64,000 bases of DNA from Candidatus Limnocylindrales bacterium (GTDB lineage Bacteria; Desulfobacterota; Binatia; UBA1149; CAITLU01), in assembly GCA_035571835.1 (NCBI GenBank), contig DATNBU010000042.1, forward strand, positions 1 to 64,000, in the 5' to 3' direction. Below the pieces are notes generated by a model. That model ran no database searches and was not told the DNA's origin. It was given only the letters and a program-made list of their open reading frames with translations. The position numbers and the translations under genes were made by a program. Positions 35,622-43,173 of this stretch are shown in pieces. Positions within the stretch are counted from its first letter, which is position 1; each line of letters starts with the position of its first letter.

Positions 35622-36143
35622 TCACGACACGCCGCCTGCCGAAACCGGCGTGCTTTGTTCGTTCTGTTCGGCGCGCTGGCTGGTGCGCGCGGCTTCGGCC
35701 GCTGCCGCTTCGCGCAGGATCTTCTCGCGCATCACGCGCGCACGGAACTTCACGCGCTCGTCCGCCCTGCCCTGCCAGTCGACTTCCATCGCTTCGAGGA
35801 TTTTCGGGTGCTGGTAGAAGCACACGAACACCAGCGCGCGGACGCCCTGATAAAGAAGCGAGAGCGCGCTGCCCGCGCGCTCCCAGTGATGGATGTAGCG
35901 AGCCGCCGTCTCCTCGTCCATCGACGAGAACGTGCGGAAGCCCTCACGGAAAAGGAACGGACCGTACTCGAGAAGGCGAAGTCCGAGTGGAAAACCCAGG
36001 CGAGTGGTGGTCGGAAGATATTCGAGGAAGCCGGCCATCGAGCGCAGCACGTCGTCGTCGACGTCGATGTCGAATACACCGCCGCGCGGCCGCATGACCG
36101 CTACAGCGTGTTTGAGAATTCGCATCGAGGTGTTGCCGAGCAC
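35622..36143 (-). CDS. Small conserved protein upstream of GMC oxidoreductase
   Basis: A 173-residue protein with no recognised domain. The N-terminal half has a hydrophobic segment (LGFPLGLRLLEYGPFLFREG) and the middle is FVCFYQHPKILEAMEVDWQ. The tail is Ala/Glu/Arg-rich. The GTG start at 36143 follows GAGGA. Its stop overlaps the GMC gene by four bases (GTGA), a layout typical of gluconate-dehydrogenase small subunits next to their flavoprotein. It is probably a partner or chaperone of the GMC enzyme; this is inference. Confidence 0.65.
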   Translation of the reverse strand: MLGNTSMRILKHAVAVMRPRGGVFDIDVDDDVLRSMAGFLEYLPTTTRLGFPLGLRLLEYGPFLFREGFRTFSSMDEETAARYIHHWERAGSALSLLYQGVRALVFVCFYQHPKILEAMEVDWQGRADERVKFRARVMREKILREAAAAEAARTSQRAEQNEQSTPVSAGGVS

Positions 36144-36253
36144 GTCCGGTCCTCTTCATTTTGCGCGCCGCGGCGTCGTTGCCCCCGGCACGTCCGCTGC
36201 TATGATCCCGGCCGCGCTCCGCACGAGCCGCGATCGCACGCAGGAGGCCGTTG

Positions 36254-36865
36254 ATGTCACAGCCCGAGGCCACTCTCAAGGAACTCGTTACGCGAGCGCT
36301 GCCCGATCCGGGCGAAATTGCTTCTTTTCTGGACGGCCTGAGCCTCGAAGACAGAATCCGCGCAGTCCGCGGCATGCACGGCGGGAGCTTGCAGGGTGAG
36401 CTGTGGCGAGCCGTCGTCGGCGCGCCGCGAGTCCGCACCGACGAGATGGTCCCTCACGACTATCCGGCCCGCCGGCCGGTCATCTTCCACGGAAAGAACT
36501 CGCTGCCGGCGTTCACCGAATTCCAGAAGATCTGCTTCCGTCCCGAGGACTCGGGCGACGTCGCCTGGGGCTACAACGAAACCAAGATCCGCCCGTGGAT
36601 CGGTCCCGGCTACTACGTGCTTCACGATACGCCGGACGCGCATCTCGGCGGCGCCGCCTTCGACTACACGCAGGTGCCGTCCGCGACGCTTCCCGCCTGG
36701 CCGCCGGTGCGAGGAAACGAAGGCGGCATCTCGCGGTTCATCTACGGCAACATGCTCGATTACATGCGCCGGGTCGCGTCCGAGGTCTTCATCGGATCAG
36801 CCGTGAAAGGCGGCAAAGAGATGAACAGCTACTTCATCGTCGTGCGTGAGCTGCTGAGCGTCTGA
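36254..36865 (+). CDS. Conserved protein of unknown function
   Basis: A 203-residue soluble protein. The N-terminal 60 residues are helical (TLKELVTRALPDPGEIASFL). The rest is rich in Tyr, Pro and Trp with PWIGPGYYVLHD, ISRFIYGNMLDYMRRVASEV and NSYFIVVRELL. There is no signal peptide, membrane segment or known motif. ATG 36254 is preferred over TTG 36251 because it lies six bases after GGAGG. It is divergent from the GMC operon and convergent with the membrane protein, with a palindromic repeat at its end. Confidence 0.62.
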   Translation: MSQPEATLKELVTRALPDPGEIASFLDGLSLEDRIRAVRGMHGGSLQGELWRAVVGAPRVRTDEMVPHDYPARRPVIFHGKNSLPAFTEFQKICFRPEDSGDVAWGYNETKIRPWIGPGYYVLHDTPDAHLGGAAFDYTQVPSATLPAWPPVRGNEGGISRFIYGNMLDYMRRVASEVFIGSAVKGGKEMNSYFIVVRELLSV

Positions 36866-36966
36866 AAATAGGGACAGGTACATTTAAAAATCGTCAATGA
36901 ATTCGCGCGGCGCAGAAAGGCTGGCGTGAATTTGCTGCGAAATCTTAATTGTACCTGTCCCTATTT
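36865..36966. repeat. Long REP-like inverted repeat between convergent genes
   Basis: AAATAGGGACAGGTACATTT near 36866 is inverted at 36947-36966 (AATTGTACCTGTCCCTATTT) with a 59-base spacer, unlike the short-loop copies. The right arm supplies the TAG stop of the membrane protein gene (36961-36963), so it can act as a bidirectional transcript end. The core is the same as at 31580 and 33077. Confidence 0.86.
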
Positions 36967-37350
36967 CAGCTCGTTCGCGCTCCTCAGCAGCAGCACCATC
37001 GCGCCCACGCTCACCGCCGTCGCAATGATCATGTACGTGACGCCGAACAGCGAGTTCCTGCCGAGCTCTTCCGGCGACCGGATCGTGAACAGGTACATAT
37101 TCAGCGGCACCCAGCCCGCGTAGAGAATCCCCATCGGCAGCGCGAAGCGCCGCGCGTTCCACAAGCCGTACGCGTAGGTCGCGAGGTATGTGCCGAACAG
37201 CGGTGCGACCAGAAGATCGGGCGTGCCGCGAAGACGGCGGCCGAGAAACACGAAGCCGTGCTCGGGCTTGAGCTCGAGGACTTTCGTGAAGTTCGAGAGG
37301 GCGAGGAGCGCGAACAGGACGGCGAAGGCGCGCAGGAGATTGCGGTTCAT
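36961..37350 (-). CDS. Small four-helix membrane protein, unknown function
   Basis: A 129-residue protein with four hydrophobic helices (about 8-27, 45-65, 72-90, 100-122), for example LLRAFAVLFALLALSNFTKV and SLFGVTYMIIATAVSVGAMV. There are no conserved catalytic residues. The ATG at 37350 is 25 bases past the stop of the GrdB-like gene, on the same strand, so it is probably co-transcribed. Its stop is formed by the adjacent repeat. I do not recognise the family. Confidence 0.68.
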   Translation of the reverse strand: MNRNLLRAFAVLFALLALSNFTKVLELKPEHGFVFLGRRLRGTPDLLVAPLFGTYLATYAYGLWNARRFALPMGILYAGWVPLNMYLFTIRSPEELGRNSLFGVTYMIIATAVSVGAMVLLLRSANELK

Positions 37351-37375
37351 CGAAGCGCCTTCGCGCTTCGAGGTG

Positions 37376-38212
37376 CTACGCCGGCCGTTCCCCGTCGCGC
37401 GTCTTCATATGATAGCGCCGGAATTCTTTCGTGTAGACCCAGTCCCGCCATGGCTTTCCTTCCGGCGACTCCGCGTCGAGTCGGAACCCTAGATCGACGA
37501 TCGTGCCCGGCTCCGTCATCTGCGCGAGCGCGGCAAACGCGCTTCGTACGATCTGCCCCTGCTCATCCGGACGGTTCGGGCGCCCGATCTCATTGCCCAT
37601 AGGATAGTCGAGGAACGCGGTTCGCGGAGGTCGCACCTGTGCAGTGATGTCCATTCCGACGCTCATCGTAAGTGTCGGAACACCTGCCTCTTCGATTGCG
37701 CGCGCGACCAGACCGACGGTCTGGTGACAGACGGGTCAAGCAGGCACCAGGTAACACAGGTCGACGTTCTGCTGCTTGATCTTGTCGACGACGGGCGGAA
37801 TCAGCTCCTCTTCGACGCGACGCTGCGAGTAGATGCCGCCCATGCACGTGACGGCGTCGGGCGCGAGCTCCTTGATCGTACCGTCCTTCACCATCTCCCG
37901 AAGCACGTCGAGAGGAAACACGCAGTTCGGGTCTTTCTCGGCATCGGACGTCGGATAGCCGAAGTGCGCGATCCGCACGCGCGACGTTTCGGCGCTCGTC
38001 GGGATGATGCGGATGGACGTGTCGTCCTTGAAGTGGAACGGCGGCTGGGTGTCGAGGTGGATGCCGCCGCTCGCGACGAGCGCGACGCGGCAGTCACTCA
38101 GCGGCTTCGTCAGCGGGGTCCACGGCACCGGCGCATCGCGGTTGTCGGTCCAGCGGTAGGGCGGGAGCGGGCTGTAGAGCTCACGCGTGCGGGAGATGTA
38201 GTCGATGGGCAT
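37376..38212 (-). CDS. GrdB-family selenoprotein (glycine/sarcosine/betaine reductase selenoprotein B-like), UGA = Sec
   Basis: A 278-residue protein of the glycine/sarcosine/betaine reductase selenoprotein B family (PF07355-like). The frame from ATG 38212 meets TGA at 37736-37738 and then continues in the same frame to a TGA at 37376. Around the internal codon the product reads CYLVPA-U-PVCHQTVGLVAR, with the U-x-x-C redox motif of the family (Sec at residue 159, Cys at 162). The N-terminal part has VALVASGGIHLDTQPPFHF and CMGGIYSQRR. Other features of GrdB complexes (GrdA, GrdC) are absent from the window. It probably reduces or binds a substrate with selenol chemistry; reaction unknown. 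Confidence 0.85.
37707..37738 (-). promoter_or_regulatory. UGA selenocysteine codon with downstream SECIS-like hairpin
   Basis: On the minus strand the UGA (37738-37736) is followed by 10 bases and then an 8-bp perfect stem (ACCAGACC, 37725-37718, with 37714-37707) closed by the loop GUC. The loop starts 18 bases after the UGA. Bacterial SECIS elements lie inside the coding region, about 16-37 bases from UGA to the apical loop, with G and U in a small loop. All of these are met. The stem is in-frame coding sequence (HQTVGLV). Confidence 0.78.
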
Positions 38213-38380
38213 GGGCTTTGTCCTCGCGCACTGTAAACCAGAACCGGTGACATGCGTAGTAGTGCGGTCTATCGCAGGACGGTTGCACCGGAGTAGGCTC
38301 GTGCCACCGAGCGGTCAATTCGTGTCTGCTCCGGACAGTGGTCGGCCAAATGGAGCCGAACCCAAAGAGGGAGACAGACC

Positions 38381-38851
38381 ATGACCAGTGCCAATTCCGA
38401 GATTCTCGAGGCAGTCGACGTCGAGGTGCCCGTGCGCACCGCCTACAACCAGTGGACCCAGTTCGAGAAGTTCCCCGTCTTCATGCTTGGGGTGAAGTCG
38501 GTTGAGCAGATCGACGATTCCAATCTCCGATGGAAGATCGACATCGGAGAGGAGACCAGAGAGTGGACCGCCAGGATCACCGAGCAGACACCCGACAAGC
38601 GCATCGCATGGACGAGCACGAGCGGTTCGGCCAACGCCGGTGTCGTCACGTTTCACCGCCTCGCCGACGAACGCTGCCGGGTGACTCTTCAGCTCTCCTA
38701 CGTCCCGGAAGGCATGATCGAGAATATCGGCGATATGCTCGGGATCGTGCGCCAGAGAGTCGTCGGTGATCTGGAGCGCTTCAAGATTTTCATCGAAGAC
38801 AGCGGTGCTGCGACGGGCGGCTTTCGCGGAACGATCGAGGCGCCGAGCTGA
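38381..38851 (+). CDS. SRPBCC-family (cyclase/dehydrase-like) protein
   Basis: A 156-residue START/SRPBCC-fold protein. Its helix-grip pattern includes SEILEAVDVEVPVRTAYNQW, TQFEKFPVFMLGVKSV, IAWTSTSGSANAGVVTFHRL and VTLQLSYVPEG, with a terminal helix. Such proteins bind hydrophobic ligands or serve as aromatase/cyclase or ubiquinone-binding factors. It reads opposite to the nitrile hydratase and GrdB-like genes and sits between them. GGGAG precedes ATG 38381. The ligand is unknown. Confidence 0.85.
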   Translation: MTSANSEILEAVDVEVPVRTAYNQWTQFEKFPVFMLGVKSVEQIDDSNLRWKIDIGEETREWTARITEQTPDKRIAWTSTSGSANAGVVTFHRLADERCRVTLQLSYVPEGMIENIGDMLGIVRQRVVGDLERFKIFIEDSGAATGGFRGTIEAPS

Positions 38852-38907
38852 GACGCGCATCGGCGGGGCGTCAGATCGGTGCTGATTGAGCCGCGTTCGT
38901 CGGTTCG

Positions 38908-39504
38908 CTATCCGCGCTCTACGAGGGCGACGCCAATCATTGCTTCACGCGTAACGAGCTCGGCCAGTCTCTCCTCGCTCCACCCGTCGGTGCCCGGCGG
39001 CCGAAGCGGAAGCACCATATAGCGGGTCTCCGCGGTGGTGTCCCAGACACGGATCGCGACGCTCTCGGGAAGATCGAGGCCCATCTCGCGGAGCAGCGGC
39101 CGCGGCTCGCGCACGACGCGCGCACGATACTCGGGGCTTTTGTACCAGTCGGGAGGAAGCCCGAGCACCGGCCACGCGGTGCACGAGCATTGCGTGCAGA
39201 CGATGACGTTGTGGAGTTTCGGCGTGTCCTCGAGGACGACGATGTACTCGCCTTCGGGACCTGAATAGCCGAGCTCGGCGCACGCCGCGGTGCCGTCGGT
39301 GAGCAGGCGCTTTCGGTACTCGGCGTCGACCCACGCCTTCGCAACGACGCGCGCGCCGTTTCGCGGGCTCCACATCTCCGTAGCGGTCATTGTAACCGCA
39401 TCGAGGAAGCCATTGGGGATGAGTTTCTTTTCGGTAAGCGCTTCGACGACCGCTTGGGCTCTTGCGGCCGGGGGCGCCGGTTCCTGGCGGTTGCGATTGC
39501 TCAT
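38908..39504 (-). CDS. nthA: Nitrile hydratase alpha subunit
   Basis: A 198-residue alpha subunit of nitrile hydratase, which converts nitriles to amides in the cytoplasm as an alpha-beta complex. The metal-binding loop VCTQCSC (residues 102-108) provides three cysteines, two of them oxidised in the mature enzyme, and the Ser. The Thr after the first Cys is the cobalt-type residue (iron enzymes have Ser), but Gln replaces the usual Leu, and TAWPVLGLPPDWYKS follows as usual. ATG 39504 overlaps the stop of the beta gene. Thiocyanate hydrolase is related but less likely. No activator gene is adjacent. Confidence 0.93.
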   Translation of the reverse strand: MSNRNRQEPAPPAARAQAVVEALTEKKLIPNGFLDAVTMTATEMWSPRNGARVVAKAWVDAEYRKRLLTDGTAACAELGYSGPEGEYIVVLEDTPKLHNVIVCTQCSCTAWPVLGLPPDWYKSPEYRARVVREPRPLLREMGLDLPESVAIRVWDTTAETRYMVLPLRPPGTDGWSEERLAELVTREAMIGVALVERG

Positions 39505-40130
39505 GCACGCTCCAGATACGCGTCCCACAGGTCGACGACGACGGTTTGATTGCTGCCGCCCGCGTCGGTCCAGAGCTCGTGCGCCGCGAATTCGACGTGG
39601 TACGTGTGCTCTTTTCGGCGCGGCTGCCCATGAGCGGAGGCATCCGGAAACGAGAATGCCGGTGCGACGTGGACGACGGTGCCGCGCTTTCCGCGAACGT
39701 AGCGCGGTGCGCGGGTGTGACCGGCCGGATGCACGTTACGGACGACGACGTCGTCGCCGACGTGAAAGCGGGCCTGCGACTGCGCATCGAGCTCTGCAGT
39801 CGGCTTGTCGGCTACGGGGCGTGACAGAGGAAATGGCTTTCCTGCGCGCGCTTCGAGGTCGGCGTGCGTGAGCACGCCTTTCTCGACGAGGATCGTCGCG
39901 ACCGCCGTCAGCACGCGCTCATAGTAGGTTGCCTGGAGGTAGTGCGCGGGATCCATGCGCTCGACCGCGTGGCGGTACTCGTCAGGGTTGTACGCGCGCA
40001 GCTCGGCGATGCTGAAGATGTTCAGCGCGAAGGCCAGAGCTTCCCAGGGTTCGTGGAAGACGGGCTCGTCGCGTTCGATTTCTACCGGGCCGAAGCCGTT
40101 CATTCCGCCGAGGTCGTGGATTCCGTCCAT
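39501..40130 (-). CDS. nthB: Nitrile hydratase beta subunit
   Basis: A 209-residue beta subunit. It opens MDGIHDLGGMNGFGPVEIER, the family start, and ends with the barrel that packs on the alpha subunit: FHVGDDVVVRNVHPAGHTRA, GKRGTVVHV, KEHTYHVEFAAHELW. The start at ATG 40130 is chosen over an upstream Met because the homologous N-terminus begins MDGIHD. Order beta then alpha is typical of cobalt enzymes. Its stop overlaps the alpha start (ATGA), so the subunits are made in equal amounts. Confidence 0.94.
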   Translation of the reverse strand: MDGIHDLGGMNGFGPVEIERDEPVFHEPWEALAFALNIFSIAELRAYNPDEYRHAVERMDPAHYLQATYYERVLTAVATILVEKGVLTHADLEARAGKPFPLSRPVADKPTAELDAQSQARFHVGDDVVVRNVHPAGHTRAPRYVRGKRGTVVHVAPAFSFPDASAHGQPRRKEHTYHVEFAAHELWTDAGGSNQTVVVDLWDAYLERA

Positions 40131-40261
40131 GTGAGGTCTCTTCGGTTGGGTCCCGTCGTCTTTCGCTGATGCTTCTTCTGCATACACGTTCTGTTTTCAG
40201 CCGTCGATTCATTCCCGACGTCTCCCTTGGCTGACCCCTGCCCCCTCGCTACAACCCGCCC

Positions 40262-41173
40262 ATGCCCGAAATCATCTTCCACCAGTACGCGATGTCCCCG
40301 TTCTCCGAGAAGATCCGCAAGATCTTCGCGCTGAAAAACCTCGAATACCGCGAGGTCGACCAGCCGGCGTGGATGCCGAAGCCGCATCTTACGCCGATGA
40401 CCGGCGGCTACCGCCGCATCCCCGTGCTGCAGATCGGCGCGGACATTTACTGTGACAGCGCGCTGATCGCGCGAAAGATCGACCAGCTGAGTCCCGAGCC
40501 GTCGATCTACCCGGACGGCAAGGCCGCCGCCGCCGAAGGCATGGCGATGTGGGCCGACAAGACGCTGTTCTTCTCGACTGTGCCGCTGGTGTTCACGGCG
40601 ATGGCCGAGGTGATCCCCAAGGAGCTGTTCGACGACCGGCGCAAGATGTCGCCGCAGCTCAGCATGGAAGTGCTGAAGTCGGCGGTACCGGGATCGCGCG
40701 GTGCGCTCGCCTCGGCGTGTGCGATGCTCGACGCATCGCTGTCGAAGAACGCGTTCGTTCTCGGCGATGCGTTCAGCGTTGCGGACGCGGCGGTGTTTCA
40801 CACGCTGTGGTTCGTGCGCAGCGACCAGGCGTCGGCGGGCATCATCTACTCGAAGCCGAGCCTCGCCGACTGGTTCGGCCGTGTCGAAGCGATGGGCAGC
40901 GGGACGCCGGTTTCGATGTCCGGCGACGAAGCGATGGAAATCGCACGCAGCGGAGAACCGGAGGACATCGACAGCTCGCTCGACGATGACCCGTCGGGAC
41001 TCCGGAAGGGAATGCGCGTCGGCATCTGCTCGGACGATCTTCCGACCGACGTGTTCGTCGGCAAGCTCATCTGCCTGCGCGCGCACGAGATGGTGATCGA
41101 GCGCGAGGACCCGGCCGTGGGCCGCGTCGCAGTGCACTTCCCGCGCGCCGGCTACCAGGTGCGGGCGGTCTGA
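40262..41173 (+). CDS. Glutathione S-transferase-like protein with extra C-terminal domain
   Basis: A 303-residue protein. Residues 1-85 are a GST N-domain (IIFHQYAMSPFSEKIRKIFA, then YRRIPVLQIGADIYCDSALI) with the cis-Pro. Residues 90-215 are a helical C-domain with FVLGDAFSVADAAVFHTLWF. The last 80 residues (from GMRVGICSDDLPTDVFVGKL) form an extra beta-rich domain unlike ordinary GSTs. It is divergent from nitrile hydratase beta, with a T-rich terminator after it. The substrate is unknown. Confidence 0.85.
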   Translation: MPEIIFHQYAMSPFSEKIRKIFALKNLEYREVDQPAWMPKPHLTPMTGGYRRIPVLQIGADIYCDSALIARKIDQLSPEPSIYPDGKAAAAEGMAMWADKTLFFSTVPLVFTAMAEVIPKELFDDRRKMSPQLSMEVLKSAVPGSRGALASACAMLDASLSKNAFVLGDAFSVADAAVFHTLWFVRSDQASAGIIYSKPSLADWFGRVEAMGSGTPVSMSGDEAMEIARSGEPEDIDSSLDDDPSGLRKGMRVGICSDDLPTDVFVGKLICLRAHEMVIEREDPAVGRVAVHFPRAGYQVRAV

Positions 41174-41181
41174 ACGACGAA

Positions 41182-41292
41182 GGGGACAGGTACAGAAAAA
41201 TGTACCTGCCCCGTTCATCCAACCCCGGGAAAGTCGCCGCCAGACAGTCCGCGACTTTCCTGGGTTTTTTTAAATGTACCTGTCCCCTTTTT
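41182..41292. repeat. REP-like inverted repeats flanking a terminator
   Basis: GGGGACAGGTACA (41182-41194) pairs with TGTACCTGCCCC (41201-41212) as one hairpin. A second inverted arm TAAATGTACCTGTCCCCTTT starts at 41271 and reaches 41292. Between them lies an intrinsic terminator at 41224-41271. The block separates the convergent GST and thiolase genes. Confidence 0.85.
41224..41271 (+). terminator. Intrinsic terminator after the GST gene
   Basis: CCCGGGAAAGTCGC (41224-41237) pairs with GCGACTTTCCTGGG (41251-41264), one mismatch in 14, and is followed by seven T (41265-41271). It ends plus-strand transcription. Confidence 0.88.
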
Positions 41293-42522
41293 TCAGCAGC
41301 GCTCGATGATGGTGGCGATGCCCATGCCGCCGCCGATGCACATCGTGATCAGGGCGGTTTGCTTGTCGGTGCGCTCGAGCTCGTCGAGGGCGGTGCCGAT
41401 CAGCATGCCGCCGGTGGCTCCGAGGGGATGACCGAGGGCGATCGCGCCGCCGTTGACATTGATCTTGTCGGGATCGACTCCGCTCTCCTTGATGAACTTG
41501 AGGACGACGGCGGCGAACGCTTCGTTGACCTCGAACAGGTCGATGTCCTTCCACGTCATGCCGGCCTTCTTCAGCGCTCGCTCGGATGCGGGCGCGGGGG
41601 CAGTCAGCATAATGACCGGCTCGTCGCCGATCGTGGCCATCGAGATGACTCTGGCGCGCGGCGTGAGAGCGTGGTCCTTCACGTACTTCTCCGACGCGAC
41701 GAGGATCGCCGACGCGCCGTCGACGATGCCGCTCGAGTTGCCGGCGGTGTGGACGTGCGGGATCGACTTCACGTTCGGGTAGACGTGCCTGGCCTTGTCG
41801 TCGAACGACAGCGTGTCGCCCTTCTGCACATAGCCGCCCATGTCGGCGAACGACGGCGGCAGCTTTCCGAGGCCTTCGAGCGTGGTCTCCGGGCGCGGGA
41901 ACTCGTCGCGGTCGCACACGAGGTTGCCTTCGTAGTCGCGAACCGGGAGCAGGCTTTTCGAGAAGCGGTTCTCGTCCTGCGCGCGCTTCGCGTTCTGCTG
42001 GCTGCGCACCCCGAACCGGTCGCAGTCTTCGCGCGTGAAGCCTTCGCGCGCGGCGATCAGATCGGCCGAGATGCCCTGCGGAACAAGCGGATGCTGTTCG
42101 CGCAGATGACGGTTGTGCGCGTCGAGACCCGACTTGTCGGCACCCATCGGAAGCCGCGACATCTGCTCTACTCCGCCGCCGACGACCAGATCCTGCATAC
42201 CGGAAGCGGCGCCCATCAGCGCGAAGTTGACGGCCTGCTGTCCGGATCCGCAATAGCGGTTGAGCTGCACGCCCGTCACTTCGTTCGGCCAGCCGGCGTC
42301 GAGGACGGCAAACCGCGAAACGACGCCGCCCTGCTCGCCGACCGGCGTGACGCATCCGGCAACGACGTCTTCGACGTCTTTCGGATCGAATCCGTTGCGA
42401 TCGACGAGCGCCTTCAGGCACGTGCCGAGAAGCTGGTGCGGATGAAGCCCGGCGAGCGAGCCGGTCGCCTTGCCTTTGCCGCGCGGGGTACGAACGGCGT
42501 CGATGATGTATGCAGTGCCCAT
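41293..42522 (-). CDS. Acetyl-CoA acyltransferase (thiolase)
   Basis: A 409-residue thiolase that cleaves 3-ketoacyl-CoA with CoA. All catalytic motifs are present: the nucleophile in [16 protein letters not shown] (Cys near residue 92), [16 protein letters not shown], and [13 protein letters not shown]. It opens [18 protein letters not shown], as in degradative thiolases. GGAG precedes ATG 42522. It reads in the same direction as the F420-type reductase and the paired acyl-CoA dehydrogenases upstream, and could supply the last step of their pathway. Confidence 0.95.
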   Translation of the reverse strand: MGTAYIIDAVRTPRGKGKATGSLAGLHPHQLLGTCLKALVDRNGFDPKDVEDVVAGCVTPVGEQGGVVSRFAVLDAGWPNEVTGVQLNRYCGSGQQAVNFALMGAASGMQDLVVGGGVEQMSRLPMGADKSGLDAHNRHLREQHPLVPQGISADLIAAREGFTREDCDRFGVRSQQNAKRAQDENRFSKSLLPVRDYEGNLVCDRDEFPRPETTLEGLGKLPPSFADMGGYVQKGDTLSFDDKARHVYPNVKSIPHVHTAGNSSGIVDGASAILVASEKYVKDHALTPRARVISMATIGDEPVIMLTAPAPASERALKKAGMTWKDIDLFEVNEAFAAVVLKFIKESGVDPDKINVNGGAIALGHPLGATGGMLIGTALDELERTDKQTALITMCIGGGMGIATIIERC

Positions 42523-42567
42523 CGATGATCTCCTGTTGGAAAAAAAACGTAAGTTGAACGTGCCGGG

Positions 42568-43023
42568 TCAAACTGTCGGCGTCAGCACGACCACCGGAAT
42601 CTCGCGCGACGTGATGCTTTCGTAAACCGCGTACTGCGGATTCATCCGGACCGCCGCGCTCCACAGTCGCGCGCGCTCTTCGCCGGCGGCAGTCGATGCC
42701 GTGGCCTCGAGCTTGCGCGGCCCGACCTCGATCGTTGCGCGCGGATCCGCCTTCAGATTCAGATACCAGACCGGATGCTTCTCATTGCCTCCGTTGGAAG
42801 CAATCAGCACGAAGCGTCCGCGATCTTCGAAGTACGTAAGCGGGCACGTGCGCATCTCACCGGTCTTGCGACCCTTCGAAGTCAGCAGAAGATTCTTGAC
42901 GGGGCCGGTCTTGTGTCCGATGCGCCCACCGGAAAGCCGGTAAAGCCGCGTATGGACCTTGCCCATGTTCTTGTAGAAGTTGCTCTCGCCAACGTACTTC
43001 CAGAATTTCTGAGCCCCAGTCAT
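42568..43023 (-). CDS. Deazaflavin (F420)-dependent nitroreductase family protein
   Basis: A 151-residue split-barrel protein of the DDN family, which uses the deazaflavin cofactor F420. Family marks are LYRLSGGRIGHKTGPVKNLL, LTSKGRKTGEMRTCPLTYFE, NGGNEKHPVWYLNLKADPRA and EVGPRKLEA. I chose ATG 43023, five bases after GGAGG, rather than the earlier Met. With two luciferase-like oxidoreductases in the window it suggests F420 use. The substrate is unknown. It lies between the thiolase and an acyl-CoA dehydrogenase. Confidence 0.87.
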   Translation of the reverse strand: MTGAQKFWKYVGESNFYKNMGKVHTRLYRLSGGRIGHKTGPVKNLLLTSKGRKTGEMRTCPLTYFEDRGRFVLIASNGGNEKHPVWYLNLKADPRATIEVGPRKLEATASTAAGEERARLWSAAVRMNPQYAVYESITSREIPVVVLTPTV

Positions 43024-43060
43024 GAAAGCCTCCGCCAAATCCAACTGACGCCGTTTTGGA

Positions 43061-43143
43061 GCGCGCCGGGGCGGGGGCGTGCGCGGACGCGCCTATGAGC
43101 GAAGCGAATCGAAGCGTACGCGCACGCCCCCGCCCCGGCGCGC
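43061..43143. repeat. 83-bp GC-rich palindrome, copy 1
   Basis: A perfect 25-bp inverted repeat (43061-43085, starting GCGCGCCGGGGCGGGGGCGT, with 43119-43143) encloses a 33-base centre containing GAGCGAAGCGAATCGAAGCG. It lies between the F420-type gene and the acyl-CoA dehydrogenase genes. Its sister is at 46534-46618. Confidence 0.92.
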
Positions 43144-43173
43144 GATACGGACATCCGCGACGACCTCGCGAGC

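Noticed and set aside
30357-35817. Two long plus-strand frames (about 900 codons each) opposite the thiolase/DUF35/GMC operon
   Set aside because: The minus-strand genes show clear catalytic motifs and ribosome binding sites; the plus-strand frames are Arg/His-rich without any motif.
37376-38212. The GrdB-like gene as a pseudogene with a nonsense mutation
   Set aside because: Both sides stay in one frame, the stop is exactly at the family's redox residue, and a SECIS-like stem follows. A random nonsense mutation would be unlikely to fall there, though lack of Sec machinery would revive this reading.
43061-43143. Small frame through the GC palindrome read as a peptide (similar at 46567)
   Set aside because: The peptide MSEANRSVRARPRPG-like frame is just the palindrome read as codons; no ribosome binding site and both copies are intergenic.
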